Below are positions 48,711-60,049 of a DNA stretch of 64,000 bases, piece after piece (the stretch's first letter is position 1; every line of letters begins with the position of its first letter). The notes beneath the pieces are model-generated. The model was not told the DNA's origin. It ran no database searches and saw only the letters and a program-made list of their open reading frames with translations. Position numbers and translations under genes: made by a program. This stretch comes from Margaritifera margaritifera (taxonomy: Eukaryota > Mollusca > Bivalvia > Unionida > Margaritiferidae), in the NCBI GenBank assembly GCA_029931535.1, contig JAQPZY010001432.1, forward strand, positions 744,001-808,000, written 5' to 3'.

Positions 48711-49630
48711 CTGAATGTTTTTTTAAAAATCACTTTTGATGTTATGGAAATGGCAAAAAAGATCTAGGAATCAAGGAAAATCAAAGAGTCAGCATTTTTA
48801 TTACATACTTAAGTGTGAAATATAGAAACTTAATGGCAAAATAATTTTCATATTTGTTCATTCCTATATTTTCACATATAAAAAATATATCCTTATGTTT
48901 TCACATGTGAAAATATAAGATTTCCCATCATGCCATGTGATGCTAGATTGTGTGTGCCTACAGAAGTTATACCTGCAGCAACAAAATGAGCACTTTGTGA
49001 ACTAGAACAAATATAAATAGAAACTGCATTACATTTCAGACATGGAAGTTAATTTTTGCTGAAAAAATTTGACTCAACACCATTCGCGTCTCGGTGAAGT
49101 TATTTCCCCTTGTTTGACAACAATGATAAATCCGCTGGGATCCATTTCTGAATTGGACTTACTTTCTGGTCAGATATGATCAAATAGTTCACACAATGTA
49201 AAAAAATTTAATTTACTGTGATAGATAAGGTCATTCCAATCCTGCTGCTCTCTTTAAGTCACTGATATTTATATGATCAGCCTATGAAAGTGAGGTGAAT
49301 TTATCAAAAAGGGGATGTTGTGTTGTGCTGAAGAAGGAATTCGATCTTCTATAAGCTTCAATTCTGGAGCAAGTTTGGTATATAATAAAAAGAAAATATT
49401 CTTTTGCTACATAAATACCTGATATATTTCATCTTGCTGTACCAAAAACTATATATTTTAACCACTCGTTAACATATCACGTTTTTTGTGCCACACAATG
49501 AAATATATCCAGTATTAAAGTGGGAAAAGAAAATATCCTCTGTGTATTTTGTGAGAGAACCTTTTCTCAATGCTGTGAATTTATTTTTAGTTTACCTGGC
49601 CATCTGTTGTGTAATGCATCATCCATCAGC
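48711..49630 (+). other. TSC2 intron 3, without recognised feature
   Basis: AT-rich intronic DNA. A short self-complementary patch (ttcacatataa / ttttcacatgtgaaaa) occurs near 48880-48915. Confidence 0.5.
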
Positions 49631-49639
49631 AATTGCTTT

Positions 49640-50330
49640 TTTCCACTATGGAGGCCATATTTCTGATCTGATTTTAATCAAACTTAGTATATGGGCAAAT
49701 ATCAAAATCTTGGATGAGTTAGACAATGATTGAGATCCATGCATATTAATGATTGATCTCATTGATTGAACTGGTTACCACTCTGGAGACAATATTTCTG
49801 ATTCGATTTTATCAGACTTGGAAAAAGAGCTTATATTATCAAGATCTCAGATGAATTCAGTAATGAACAAAATCCATGCATATTAATGAGATGATCTTGC
49901 CTCTGATTGCCTGAGCTTGTTACCACTCTGGAGACCATATTTCCAATCTGATTGTGATCAGATTTAGAATATGACCTTATATCATCAAGATCATGGATGA
50001 GTTTGAGAATAAGCAAGATCCACACATATTAACGAGGTGCTCTTGCATATATTATTGGCTGAGCTTGTTACCTCTCTGGAGACCCTATTTCTGACACAGG
50101 TTTATATGATTAAGATCTCAGACAAAATCAAACTTTATCAAATTTGGAATATGGCAATATACCATCAATATATCAGACAAGATTTATAATGAAGAAGATT
50201 CACACCTCTTGCATTTTATTGGCTGAGCTTGTTACCACTCTGGAGGCCATATTTCTGACCCAAGGGTGATAAAACTTGGAACACATGTTTATATGATCAA
50301 GATCTCGGAGAATTTCTCACTTGAGACACT
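49640..50330. repeat. ~150-bp module array in TSC2 intron 3
   Basis: About five units contain ttaccactctggagaccata, tttctgatc, gattttgatcagacttgg, atatgatcaagatctcagat, gagtt and atccatgcatattaatgag. The same family occurs at 56580-56960 in intron 5. Confidence 0.85.
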
Positions 50331-50606
50331 TGTTTTTGTAGGTATCAATTTTTGTGGTTTTGAAGGAAAAATCGGAGCATTTTCATCAGAACTTAAATTG
50401 ATGGATTGAGAAAGGGATTATCTTGTTCCACAGAAGAATCATTGTTCATTGGGTCTTCAGATTTGTTGTTTGTAACACGAAATCCATGACAATTGGCAAT
50501 AATAGTGAATTTACAGTATTTCTTAGATCATATAAAACATGTCTGCCTCAGCTGTTCTTCAAAATGAAAGTTTATACATGAGTGGTTTTTTCCTTTTTGT
50601 TTTTAG

Positions 50607-50686
50607 CTGAAGCATTTGGGAATTTTGCGTGGACACTTTTTTGATGTCATTAAAAATATCTCTGTACCAGAGGACTTAAATGAGAG
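50607..50686 (+). CDS. TSC2: Tuberin (TSC2), coding exon 4
   Basis: The 80-nt exon from acceptor tttttag to donor gtaaag ends in phase 2. It encodes LKHLGILRGHFFDVIKN then VPEDLNER, aligning with the human segment containing LGVLRALFFKVIKDY and NEDLHER. Human tuberin carries this and the next clam exon as one 145-nt exon, so the split at the Arg codon is an extra intron here (or a loss in vertebrates). Confidence 0.92.
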
Positions 50687-51420
50687 GTAAAGTTTTGATG
50701 ATTGTGTTTGTATCTTTTCATCTTGAATGTGATCCCTTCTTTCTCAATATTTGTCAAGCCTGCAATAGCAGAAGCTTCACATATCAATCACTTTGCCATC
50801 CATATCTGTTTCCATCTGTCCATCCATTCTCATCCTAAATTTATTCAATATTTACATATTTTTAGATTAAGCTCAGTGTTAAAGTTGTTACTTTACAGCT
50901 AAATAATTGATAGATTTAAGAAAATATTTGTAGATGTGAAAGCATCTGCTTAAAGTGATTGTTGTTACTGTTGTGGATTTTATTTCAGTTTAGATGGATA
51001 TGAAATCAGCCTTTTCATTATCTTTTGAAGAAGCTGGCTTAAAATTAAAAGTACAAAGCTAAGTCTATGCAACAGTATATCAAAAAATGTTACAATGTTG
51101 TAAAATTAGATGGTTCAGCTGGAAAAGTAGGTGGTAATTTAGCTGGCAATAATGAGAAGGTTGTGAAATATTCTATTCTATGTACAGTGGGATAGGCTTG
51201 GAAGTGGTTTTTTCTCAAAGTTTAAATAAGTAAAAGTTTGATCTGTATATTCCTTCGAAAGGCCACCGTAATTGAAAAGCAAGGAAAACTGGCCTCTAAG
51301 ATAGAATCTGAGTGTAGCACTTTTTTAGAAATTATTATTTTACATGCAACAGTATGTCAATTATATTGACATGTAGAAAATACCTGTTTCAAGTCCTGTT
51401 AAAGTTGTACTGCAGGATCA
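50687..51420 (+). other. TSC2 intron 4, left part
   Basis: No repeat boundary or gene recognised before the pogo element. Confidence 0.5.
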
Positions 51421-52459
51421 TACACAGTAAAACATCAATTATCGAGATGCCAATTATCTAGATCATTCACTCTACTACCATGTCTCCCAAAATGTTTACT
51501 TATTACAACGTACATGTATCAGTAATAATCTGCACATCATGATGCAAACATAGTAAAGAATAACAGAAAGCAGAAAACAGACACAATCAAATATACAGTG
51601 TTTTCACTGTTTTTCATGGGGTACCAATTTTCATGGATTTCGTGGTTGGTCCAAACCAGATATAAAGACCCAAATAAAAATGAGCCACATGTGATGCAGA
51701 AAGCCAGCCTTATTTGTGTGTTACTGATACATTCCTAGAGATAAACAAAACTCAACTGTTTCATAATTCAACTTGATTACTCTAATAAATTATTATCTTT
51801 TTACATGTGCTTGTTTTATTTTTACCCTTTTGAAACAAAAATAAATAAAAGAACTAGACAGCATTTTATGTTGTTCCAGTTCACATGTATGTATACAGTA
51901 TCCGGTAACTGCCAGTTAAACTTACTGCCTAATGTGTTGTTAGATCAGGAAGTATTGAGAGAAAAGAGAACAAGTGTAAAGTATCTAAGTACTAGATTAT
52001 TGAAAATGAAAAAACAAATAATCAAATGATCTACAAAAATTACATTAAAGCTTATTTACATCATTCCTTCGTTCAGATGAAACTGCTGTTGAAAACTCTT
52101 GTATAAAATAAACGCACTTTATTCATTACAATTCTCTGTGATTTAAGAATTTATCGCAGTCATGATCCATCTGAATGAATAATCTACATAAAGCATAGAT
52201 AAATGCAGATGTTTTACTTCTACTTATAGGTAGCAAATTTTTCGGTTAAAATTTAAATCCTCCTGAAAGCACATCTCATTTTATCCACACATATTTAATA
52301 TAAAGGAACAAGTAGGTACAATACTAGAACTATTGCTTGAAGCACAAGTACTAATTAGACACTATATATATTCAAAAAATTACAGCACAATACTAAAGCT
52401 CACACTTCACTGTTTTTGGGACAAAACCACTGAATAAACATTCTGTCAATCAAGTCTCC

Positions 52460-53169
52460 TGGTACACTCAAGCGTTTGTCACATAAATGATCCCGAAATA
52501 GCAGAATTGCACAAGTCTAGTTTTCTCAAAGTCACGGATAATTAGATCTGATCTCTCAGACAATAAGTCATTTGCTGTGAGTATCCATTTGGCATGAATC
52601 AGCTGAAGTTTTAATATTTGAAGGTCCACGGATAAAGCGTATTGATCTTTGCCTGTTGTGTCCTCCTTTTCTCTCATGATCTCTATGACCTATTTTGCAT
52701 ATCAGTGGAAGTGTGATTTCAGATTTTCTTTGGAGTGTTTGTTTACTGCCAGGTCTAATGGATAGAATTTGTCCATACACAAGGCAGGAACAAACAAAGG
52801 AGTGATTCCATTGTGTTTCAGTTTAGCTAGCATCATCAGACTTTGATGCCTTTGTACAACCTGCTGGTTGCATTGAGCAAGGGGCAGTTGGTCATATGTT
52901 TTGTTCATATATGGAATGATGACATTGTCCACATAATTTGAATTTGACCACTCGTAAGTCAGTGTGTTAATGCCATGGTCATAGGAAACAACTGTATGGA
53001 CAGGGTTAAGTAAAAGATGATATAGATTTGCTTCAGTAACCATTTGGCTTGGTATTGTTGGCTGTGCTGGCTCCATTTGATGTTGAGCACTTGTTGTAAG
53101 TGATTGATCTTGGCAGATGTTTGATTTGTGCTTATGTTGGCAGTAATATTGTTTTAGTACACCATTCAA
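52460..53169 (-). pseudogene. Pogo-like DDE transposase, C-terminal part
   Basis: A - strand reading runs from 53169. The N-terminal part is poorly recognisable. Then come LKHNGITPLFVPA, DKFYPLDLAVNKHSKENLKS, W-to-stop (TGA), YAK, stop (TAG), VIEIM and later SVDLQILKLQLIHAKWI. This is the pattern after the second catalytic aspartate of DDE_1 (pogo/Tigger-like) transposases: (V)P..CTD.LQPLDL.VNK...K..L...F..WYA, then DL.L...K..HAKWI. The two stops in an otherwise continuous frame are single-base changes. The catalytic aspartates are not clearly visible in the preserved part. Inactive. Confidence 0.7.
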
Positions 53170-53367
53170 GTGACCACCCTTTGTTCTTTTGTATTATTTA
53201 TATGGCGTATTTGTTAAGGTTAATTCATGAAATCAAATACCTGTAAATAAGCAAACTTTGACAAATCCACAAATTTAATATCCTCAAAAATGCCCTTTTT
53301 CACAAGACCATGAAAATGTAAACCCATGAAAATAAATTAAACCACTGTGATCTCATAATTATAATGG

Positions 53368-53544
53368 TATAGTAAAACCTGTCTTCAAAGACCACTTCTT
53401 CCAAAAAATCATGGTCTCCCAAGACAGGTGGTCTTTCATAATAGGTCATAATACTATAAAACAAGTGCATCTGTCCATTATGAATCTGGTCTCTCAAGAC
53501 AGGTGGACTCATAGCAATGGTCTTTCAAGACAGGTTTTACTGTA
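53368..53544. mobile_element. Mariner-type MITE, ~175 bp
   Basis: The ends TA(T/C)AGTAAAACCTGTCTT and AAGACAGGTTTTACTGTA are inverted and bounded by TA. Two further tggtct(c/t)(t/c)caagaca(g)g motifs occur inside. No coding capacity. Nested within the pogo-type element. Confidence 0.85.
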
Positions 53545-54234
53545 TTATGAATTAGAAATTGTATTTGTAAAGTGGAAATAAATGTAATTTGGAGAGAGGG
53601 AGGGATAGAGGGAGATACAGAGGGAGAAAGTTTATTCTTACAAGTGTCGCTAAGTGAGTGCTGGTGTGACAATATGCAGTTTGTCATACAGAAATACCAA
53701 GCTAATCAAGCATGATTAAAGACTCATAACGGTCCAATCAAAGGGATTCTTTTGTCCAAGCCGACATAATTAACCATCGATCAATGATCAATGATGACTT
53801 AACTGGTGATAAAAGGTGATCACCTTCCAGAACAGGTGTAGAATCCATATCAGCTGAGTTTTACCTTGATCAAAGCCCTATGACACTTGTGTTCAAAAGA
53901 ACACACATAAAATGACTATCCATCGCACATGTGTTATCATTCCATCATGACTAGTCTGAATAGATCTCTGATAAGTATGAAGTATTCAAGTATGTAAACA
54001 ATATATTTTGTTTCTAACTTTTCTGCTCTTATAAAATTAAATATTTATAAAACATTTATATTTACTTACTGATAGATATACAGTCAAATGGAGAATTACT
54101 GGACCCATTTAATTCAGATACCTCCATTTAGTTCTACTTTTTGATAAAAATTTTATTATCTGGATGACCAATTATCCGGCTGAAATCTATGTTCCCCAAT
54201 CAATGGGTTCAGATAATCGATGATTTACTGTATA

Positions 54235-54988
54235 TGTTAAATGTTACTTGGTATGGTGGATTGTAAAATATTATGTCACATATTTCATTTCATGTTTGTT
54301 TTCTATTTTTTCTTAATTGTCATACTTGTTACAGATCCTATTTAATTTTATTATTAATTTGCAACTTTCCTGATATGTTACCTAAAGTACCTCGGCAGTC
54401 TTGGAAGTTAGAGTTGGACCAATGACTGGTGAAAATTATTCAGACCGGCAACAGTTGGTTTTAAGTGGACTGAATGACTGACATGTAATTCTAAATAAAA
54501 AATATTATAAAGTTTTGTTCAGTATTGATTTATATTTTGGTACTTCCACCATCTGCTTAACCTTATGTCTGAACACAACAAAATGTGGTTAGAAAATAGC
54601 TTTACATTGACTGAATGCTTACCAGTGAATGAATCTAATAAGGCCAAGCATAATTGGAATGGTTCTCCAGCTTATGCACGCTACTTTCAGTCCTGCAACA
54701 CTTTGATCGGACCTTTAAAGTTCCAGAACTTGCTGGACCAAATGTCCTACAAGAGTAAAATGTTAATTTCCAAGACTGCTTCTGGTTGCATTTACCCTCT
54801 CTCTCTCTCTCTAACTGTTTCTGTGTCTCTCTCTCTCAATTTGCTAACCAGTATGTTTGTTGAATTATGCTGAATTATAATTCTGAAGCGAATGTATATA
54901 TCTATGACTGCTGTGAATTACCAGTTGTTTGGATATATGTCAGTTATAAGAATCTGGGCATGTTGTTTCATTTATGCTTGGCAAAGTA
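54235..54988 (+). other. TSC2 intron 4, right of the pogo element
   Basis: Contains a (CT)n tract at about 54799-54836. The ORF at 54565-54873 has no domain and runs into the (CT)n tract. Confidence 0.5.
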
Positions 54989-55227
54989 CGTTTGTGGTTT
55001 TGTGGGTTTAATGCCATTTTTCAGCACATAATAGGCTATACATGGCAGCCAGTATATCTGGTGGAGGAAGAACCTGGGAAGAACCACTGACCCATGGGAA
55101 ACTACTGGCAAGCTTTCTCACATACCCACATTGACTGAGCCCAAGACTCGAACCCACAAGGACAGAGGTGAAATGTCATTGATCTGTAAAGCTGAGCACC
55201 TTAGACCACTTGGCCACCCAAGGCCCC
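54989..55227 (-). mobile_element. SINE with Meta-type central domain, full length
   Basis: On the - strand the element starts ggggccttgggtggccaagt with a Ser/Leu-tRNA-like head (A box tggccaagtgg, B box gggttcgagtc). It continues through a conserved domain (gttcttcccaggttcttcct, ccacca) and ends gaaaaatggcattaaacc. It is flanked by a perfect 13-bp target duplication, gcttggcaaagta (54976-54988 and 55228-55240), proving insertion by retrotransposition. The central domain resembles the Meta-domain of widespread metazoan SINEs. Confidence 0.9.
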
Positions 55228-55295
55228 GCTTGGCAAAGTAGAGGGCCTCAAGAGAGATTAGTTGTTACTAATTGAGTTACTCATTTTAAATAAAG

Positions 55296-55365
55296 AATTA
55301 TTATTATTATTATTATTATTGTTGTTGTTGTTGTTGTTGTTGTTGCTGCTGTTGTTGTTGCATAT
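55296..55365. repeat. (TTA)n-(TTG)n compound microsatellite
   Basis: Nine or so tta units followed by about 13 ttg units with two ctg interruptions. Confidence 0.9.
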
Positions 55366-55430
55366 TGTCAGCAAATAAAGTTTTAAGGGAACTTATGCCA
55401 ACATTTCAAATTGATTATGCTGATATAATT

Positions 55431-55652
55431 ACCATATATCCTCGCACCTAAGTCAGGTCCAACTGCAAACAGCATAGACCCGGATGTGTTGTCACATCAT
55501 GAACTGGCAGATCAGGGTCTGTGCTGCTTGTTAGGACTCATCTGTAGTACAAACAATGTCAACTCTGATCCTCCAGCACATTATATGATGGCAGATCATG
55601 GTCTATGTCGTTTGCATTTGGATCCAACTTATAAGTGAGTATATACATGTAT
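55431..55652. mobile_element. Palindromic MITE, copy 2
   Basis: Same family as 36109-36322: accatatatcctcgc...gtccaactgcaaac at the left, gtttgcatttggatccaact...gagtatatac at the right, inner catagacccgga and ggcagatca(g/t)ggtct foldbacks. In TSC2 intron 4. Confidence 0.8.
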
Positions 55653-55941
55653 CATACTTTGCATTCTTCTGTTGCATGATTTTATTTGGATTTTATTGGA
55701 TGTTACATTCTTAGATAATTTTATCATGTTCTTCCCTCACAAAATGATTGTGCATATTTATATAATGGTTCCAGAGCATTAAAATCCTTTTGAATCCGTA
55801 CTTGAATATGTAAGTAGTATTCTTCTTTGCACTTGGCACCATTATCTTTCACTTCTGAAAAATGAAAGCTTTTTTGAATTATGCTATGTTACTTTAAGTT
55901 TAGTATTCTAATACAAATAAGTGTTTTGTTTTGCATTATAG

Positions 55942-56006
55942 GCTGACCCTATTTAATATCTTGAGTGAGAATGGCAGGAATTTGCAGAATTTTGAAGAAG
56001 AAACAG
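55942..56006 (+). CDS. TSC2: Tuberin (TSC2), coding exon 5
   Basis: The 65-nt exon from acceptor gcattatag to donor gtaaaa enters in phase 2, completing an Arg codon, and leaves in phase 1. It encodes LTLFNILSENGRNLQNFEEE, aligning with human [20 protein letters not shown]. Exons 4+5 total 145 nt, the length of the corresponding human exon. The next expected segment (a conserved FVLQWM-type start) was not found to the right edge, so intron 5 exceeds 7.9 kb. Confidence 0.9.
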
Positions 56007-56483
56007 GTAAAAAAGCTTTTTTGTAAAATTAATTTTTTATGGTGAAAGGGTAAAAGTTAGCCTGCTAAGGGTTAAAAAAAATACCTCATTGATTTCATTT
56101 TGATGGCATTTTTAAGTAGAGGAGTAAGCATACCCACATTTTGTTGCTAATATTTTATTAAATTATAGTCCTGGTGGATGCAACCTTGGATCTTGTTTTT
56201 GAAAGGTCATAATTAAGTCAAAGGTCAACCAAGTGCAAATGCACTATAAAATAAGACCTTTTCCAAATAACATGACAATCTTACTGTGAAAAACTTAAAA
56301 AAGATTTTGGCAAAAATCTCTAATGAATCAAGACAAATAAGTGATTCAAAGTCAAAATGGTGACATAAATCACTTGGTTGTCCATCCATTGGCATCCATT
56401 CTATTTTTATTAAGATCCTTTGGTGTACACTGTAACTATATAATCAGCCAATTCTGGACATGAAAAATATTCTTGGCGGATTT

Positions 56484-56960
56484 TAGCTCACCTGGCCAAA
56501 GGCCAAATTAGCTATGGTATGGCTTTTTGTCCATTGAATATCGTCTGTTGTCAATCTGTCTATCAACACTTGTTTGTGATCACTTTAGAGGATCAAGTCT
56601 CGATCAGATTTGATATGTAAGATTGTATCATCACAATCTTGTATGAGTTTGATTATGAGCAACATCTATGCATATTAATGAGGTAATCTTGTATTTGATT
56701 GGCTGAGTTTGTAAACACTCTAGAGACCATATTTCTGATCAGAATTTGATCAGATTTTGTATGTGAGCTTATATCATAAAGCTTTTAGATGAATTCAGTT
56801 ATGAGCAATATCTGTGCATTTTAATACCGTGATCTTGTATCTATTTGCCTGAGCTTGCGAACACTCTAGAGGCCATATTTGTGACCAGAGTTTGAACAGA
56901 CCAGGTATGTAAGCTTGTATTATGAAGACCTCACATGAGTTCAATTATGAGCTAGATTCA
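56484..56960. repeat. Foldback-capped ~150-bp module array in intron 5
   Basis: A terminal hairpin (TAGCTCACCTGGCC / GGCCAAATTAGCTA, 56484-56514) is followed by about 2.5 modules of the 49640-50330 family (tctagagaccatatttctgatc, tgagttt, tgcatattaatgaggtaatc). This is the clearest example here of a hairpin plus tandem modules acting as one element. Confidence 0.7.
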
Positions 56961-56976
56961 TGCATGTTAATGAAGA

Positions 56977-57060
56977 TCCAGACTGATGAAATGGTGGGAA
57001 ACAAACCTGCAATTTGCTGGTCATGAGTCCAGTGCTTTAACCACTTGGCCACCGTCACTT
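56977..57060 (-). mobile_element. SINE tRNA-like head
   Basis: The - strand sequence gacggtggccaagtggttaa (A box) and caggtttgtttcccacc (B box) are spaced as in a Ser/Leu-type tRNA, resembling the head of the SINE at 54989-55227. The conserved central domain is missing downstream, so the copy is truncated or of another subfamily. Confidence 0.6.
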
Positions 57061-58084
57061 CCTGTCGTGGGGTTCTCGATGATTTCCAAGTTATGACTCC
57101 AAGGACAGGCTCAGGAATCAATGCTGACTGCACAGATTAACTCCCTTTATAATACCAAGTAAGAGTATTTACTTTAAGGGTGGGGCTATGAACAGTGTCT
57201 CTTTTATGAGTCAGGGCCTAGTCCCCAGGGGCAGGGAGAGCTTCAGGGGAGAATGATAGTTGTATAAATGACTTGTCCTTTTTAAACTGAGAAAGTGATC
57301 CTATATATGTGGTCCAGGAAAGAAGATAAATGACACCAGCATTAATAGATATTGTTGCAACTTTGTGCTCCAATGTTTTCTTTCCCCTCAGCGGTTTCAG
57401 TGTGTGTATGTTTTCACGTGTCAACATGTCTTTTGAGTACAAGCTGGCATTCATGAAGAACATGAGTGGATGTCACTCTCAATCTTGCACTTTACGGGCA
57501 GAAATTAAGTTCAAAGATAAAATAAATGCAATACAAACTGTTCAATTTGTATACGATTGTTATCTAAATTAGTTACAACCTAATGTGCATAAAAATGCCA
57601 TTAAGTACCGTGTCTTAGTCATTTATGATGCTGAGAATTATGTAACATAATTAATTTCAGGGATATTTGTTCCTAATACTTCTTTAGATTGTAATATTGC
57701 CATGCAAACCCTTTCATTGGATTTAGTACTGAATTGTACCCTGTTTGATGATTTTTCAAGCTTTGAAGGCCATTTTTACATGAAGAAAACAAAAATCACA
57801 GTACTATGGTATATGCAGTTTTGTAAAGGGACTCTCAGAAAATATTCACAACTCAGATGTAAGTCCATGACATCAGGGTATGTTTCATCATAAGTATGAA
57901 TATAATCATTTCAAAGAATATGTGTGTGTGTGTGTGGAGGAATTTTCAAAGCTATTGGCATCTCCTTTTTGCCAATATTATAATGAAACAAGAGACAGCA
58001 TTGGAAGATACATGTAGAATCTTTTAGATGATGTACTGTCGTATGTAATAAGTTTCACACACATATACACACAATAAAACATTT
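57061..58084 (+). other. TSC2 intron 5, without recognised feature
   Basis: Contains a (GT)n run near 57921-57936. ORFs at 57330-57572 and 57702-57893 lack domains and exon flanks. Confidence 0.5.
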
Positions 58085-58229
58085 GGAAGCTGGCTTTTCC
58101 CCCTGGTGCCAGTAGCTTCTTGTGAGTTGGTGGTTCTTTCTGGGGTCTTTCCAGGTTCTTCCTCTACCAAAATATAATGGATGCCATAGTCTATCATGTG
58201 CTGAAAAATGGCATTAAACCCCACAAGAT
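58085..58229 (+). mobile_element. 5'-truncated Meta-type SINE
   Basis: Shares tgccagtag, ggtggttcttt, ttccaggttcttcctctacc and tgctgaaaaatggcattaaa with the SINE at 54989-55227 but in + orientation and without the tRNA head. Confidence 0.8.
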
Positions 58230-58379
58230 CAAGACCATCTCCCTGGTGCCTGAATGGCGATCATGTAAAAAAAATTAAATACTAGTCTGTATTCAAATAT
58301 TTGTATAACATATATATAGAAATAGAGTTAAACAGTTTTATTTTTCTTTAAATATATATAATTGATTAAAAATAATGAA

Positions 58380-58620
58380 TTTATCAGTGAAGCTTATAAA
58401 TAATCTTAGAATTAGAACTTTTTAGATATGTTTGACAGTATCCAAATGGTGAATCCAACATGTTTCCTGTAATAGACATTCCATTTCAGAACTAATGTTA
58501 AAGATTGTAAAGTTTTAAAACATGAAACTTTAAAGTAAGATATAATATCATTGAAACTATTTTTTATTAACTTAATAAACAAATAGTTCAAAAGAAAGAC
58601 CATTGAGAAAGATATATATT
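58380..58620 (-). pseudogene. Penelope-like element, C-terminal remnant 1
   Basis: The DNA is a diverged copy of 60050-60250 (ataatcttagaatt, tggtgaatccaa(c/t)atgttt, agac(a/g)ttccatttc). On the - strand, frames give LEMECLLQ-like and CWIHHLDT-like pieces, the tail of a Penelope GIY-YIG endonuclease region. Only about 80 codons, with frameshifts. Confidence 0.6.
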
Positions 58621-58639
58621 TTTAAATTACACAATACTT

Positions 58640-60049
58640 TTGTATTGATATTTTTGTCAGTTTTCTACAAATAGTAAATAAAACTATAAAAGTTTCGTTC
58701 CAGACCTCAGATTGGGCAGTTTTCATTATATGTAAAGCAGTAGGGAAATAAAAATGACTAGGCTCAAAGATTACACATACAACTTTCAAACCAAATGCAA
58801 ACATTAATATTTGAAATAAAATCCAAATTTAGATCCTAATTTTTAAATAGAACCGGAGGAATTACAATTTATTTAAATCACTTGTGTTTACACACTTAAC
58901 TGACTAATGAATATGGAACCATACAAAAACATTTAGACATGAGGGGCAAAGTAGGGTTATGGGGTGGGAGGGGACAGTCAGTTCTATCTGTCTTCATAAG
59001 AGACAGGTGCATATATAACAGGCTGACTTTGTCCCCCACCCCCACTCCCACCCCCAAGATTGTCTTAGTACCAAATTATCCCACTAGCCGAACCTGAGAA
59101 ATTATAATTTAGATCCAAATACTTGAATCAGTTTAGATTAAAATGTCTCTACACCTAATCAACTCGTGTAAAAAAAAAAAAATATTATTCTAACCTAACT
59201 TGAATAAATAAATTAAATGTTATGTGAAACAGCAATACATAGCAAAGACTCAGTTGTAGAGGAAACTTGAGGTACATACATATATATATGTATATATAAT
59301 GCAAACACCGACGCATCATAAAACAACATACCTCACCTATTTTACTTTTTTATTACTATGTTATAGATATAACAAAACTCCAACAATTTAACTTACATAA
59401 ACCCATCCCCTGACAATTATACAAAACAAAGCACTTGCAATAAATGCATACACTAATGCACCCCACACATCAATAGGGACACAATATAATATACCTAACT
59501 TTTTACCTTAAAGCCAAAGGTCACCAGTGATTAAAAACTCAGTGAACAGGGAAGGAAGGCACAGAAACTCACCCAACAGGGTGTATACGTGACAGGAGAA
59601 GAGATGGGAGTATGAGCAAAGAAACCCGAATTTAGATATAAAAAGAAATAAGATATAAGAGAAAAGACAAAGGGGAATATAAGAGGAATCTCATCCCAAA
59701 TTCTTTTTTCAAAATTCTTTAATGTGTTTTAGGGGAAATACCTATTACACCAGTGAAAAGGAAGGACAGGAATTACAGTCATAAAAGCCTTTGATTTTAA
59801 GTAATATTAGAGGATTTCTCTAAAGTTCCAACCAGCTCTGTGTGCTGGGATGGGGCTAAAGGGTGTCCACAAATAAATGATTAGGCTGCTTTATGTGTAA
59901 AGAAAATTGCCAATGGGAAATAGAAATGACCAAAAGCCTTGTAGGCAAAATGCTTTAAAGCCGGCTCATCCCAACCAAACCAGTTATTGAACATGTGTTT
60001 CTTACTCGCACCAATAACAATAAAAATGACCAAATGTTATTTATCAACT
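58640..60049 (+). other. TSC2 intron 5, possible Penelope 3' region
   Basis: AT-rich with G/C patches (cccccacccccactcccac near 59032). A self-complementary atacatatatatatgtatat lies near 59275. Some of it may be the 3' untranslated part of the Penelope-like copy to its right, but no end could be fixed. Confidence 0.35.

Larger units (their letters stand above)
51423..54232 (-). mobile_element. Pogo-type DNA transposon, degenerate
   Basis: Inverted ends ACAGTAAAACATCAATTATC (from 51424) and the complement of GATAATCGATGATTTACTGT (to 54231) are flanked by TA dinucleotides at 51421-51422 and 54233-54234, as expected for a Tc1/mariner-pogo insertion. The - strand between them carries transposase remnants at 52460-53169. 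A smaller MITE is nested at 53368-53544. The element is ~2.8 kb, typical of pogo elements, and sits in TSC2 intron 4. Confidence 0.75.

Noticed and set aside
54565..54873. 102-residue + strand ORF in TSC2 intron 4
   Set aside because: It ends in a (CT)n tract, has no domain, and does not continue the tuberin reading frame.
57455..57500. A next TSC2 exon in the region containing gtggatgtcactc
   Set aside because: No acceptor in correct phase and no match to the expected FVLQWM-type segment of tuberin.
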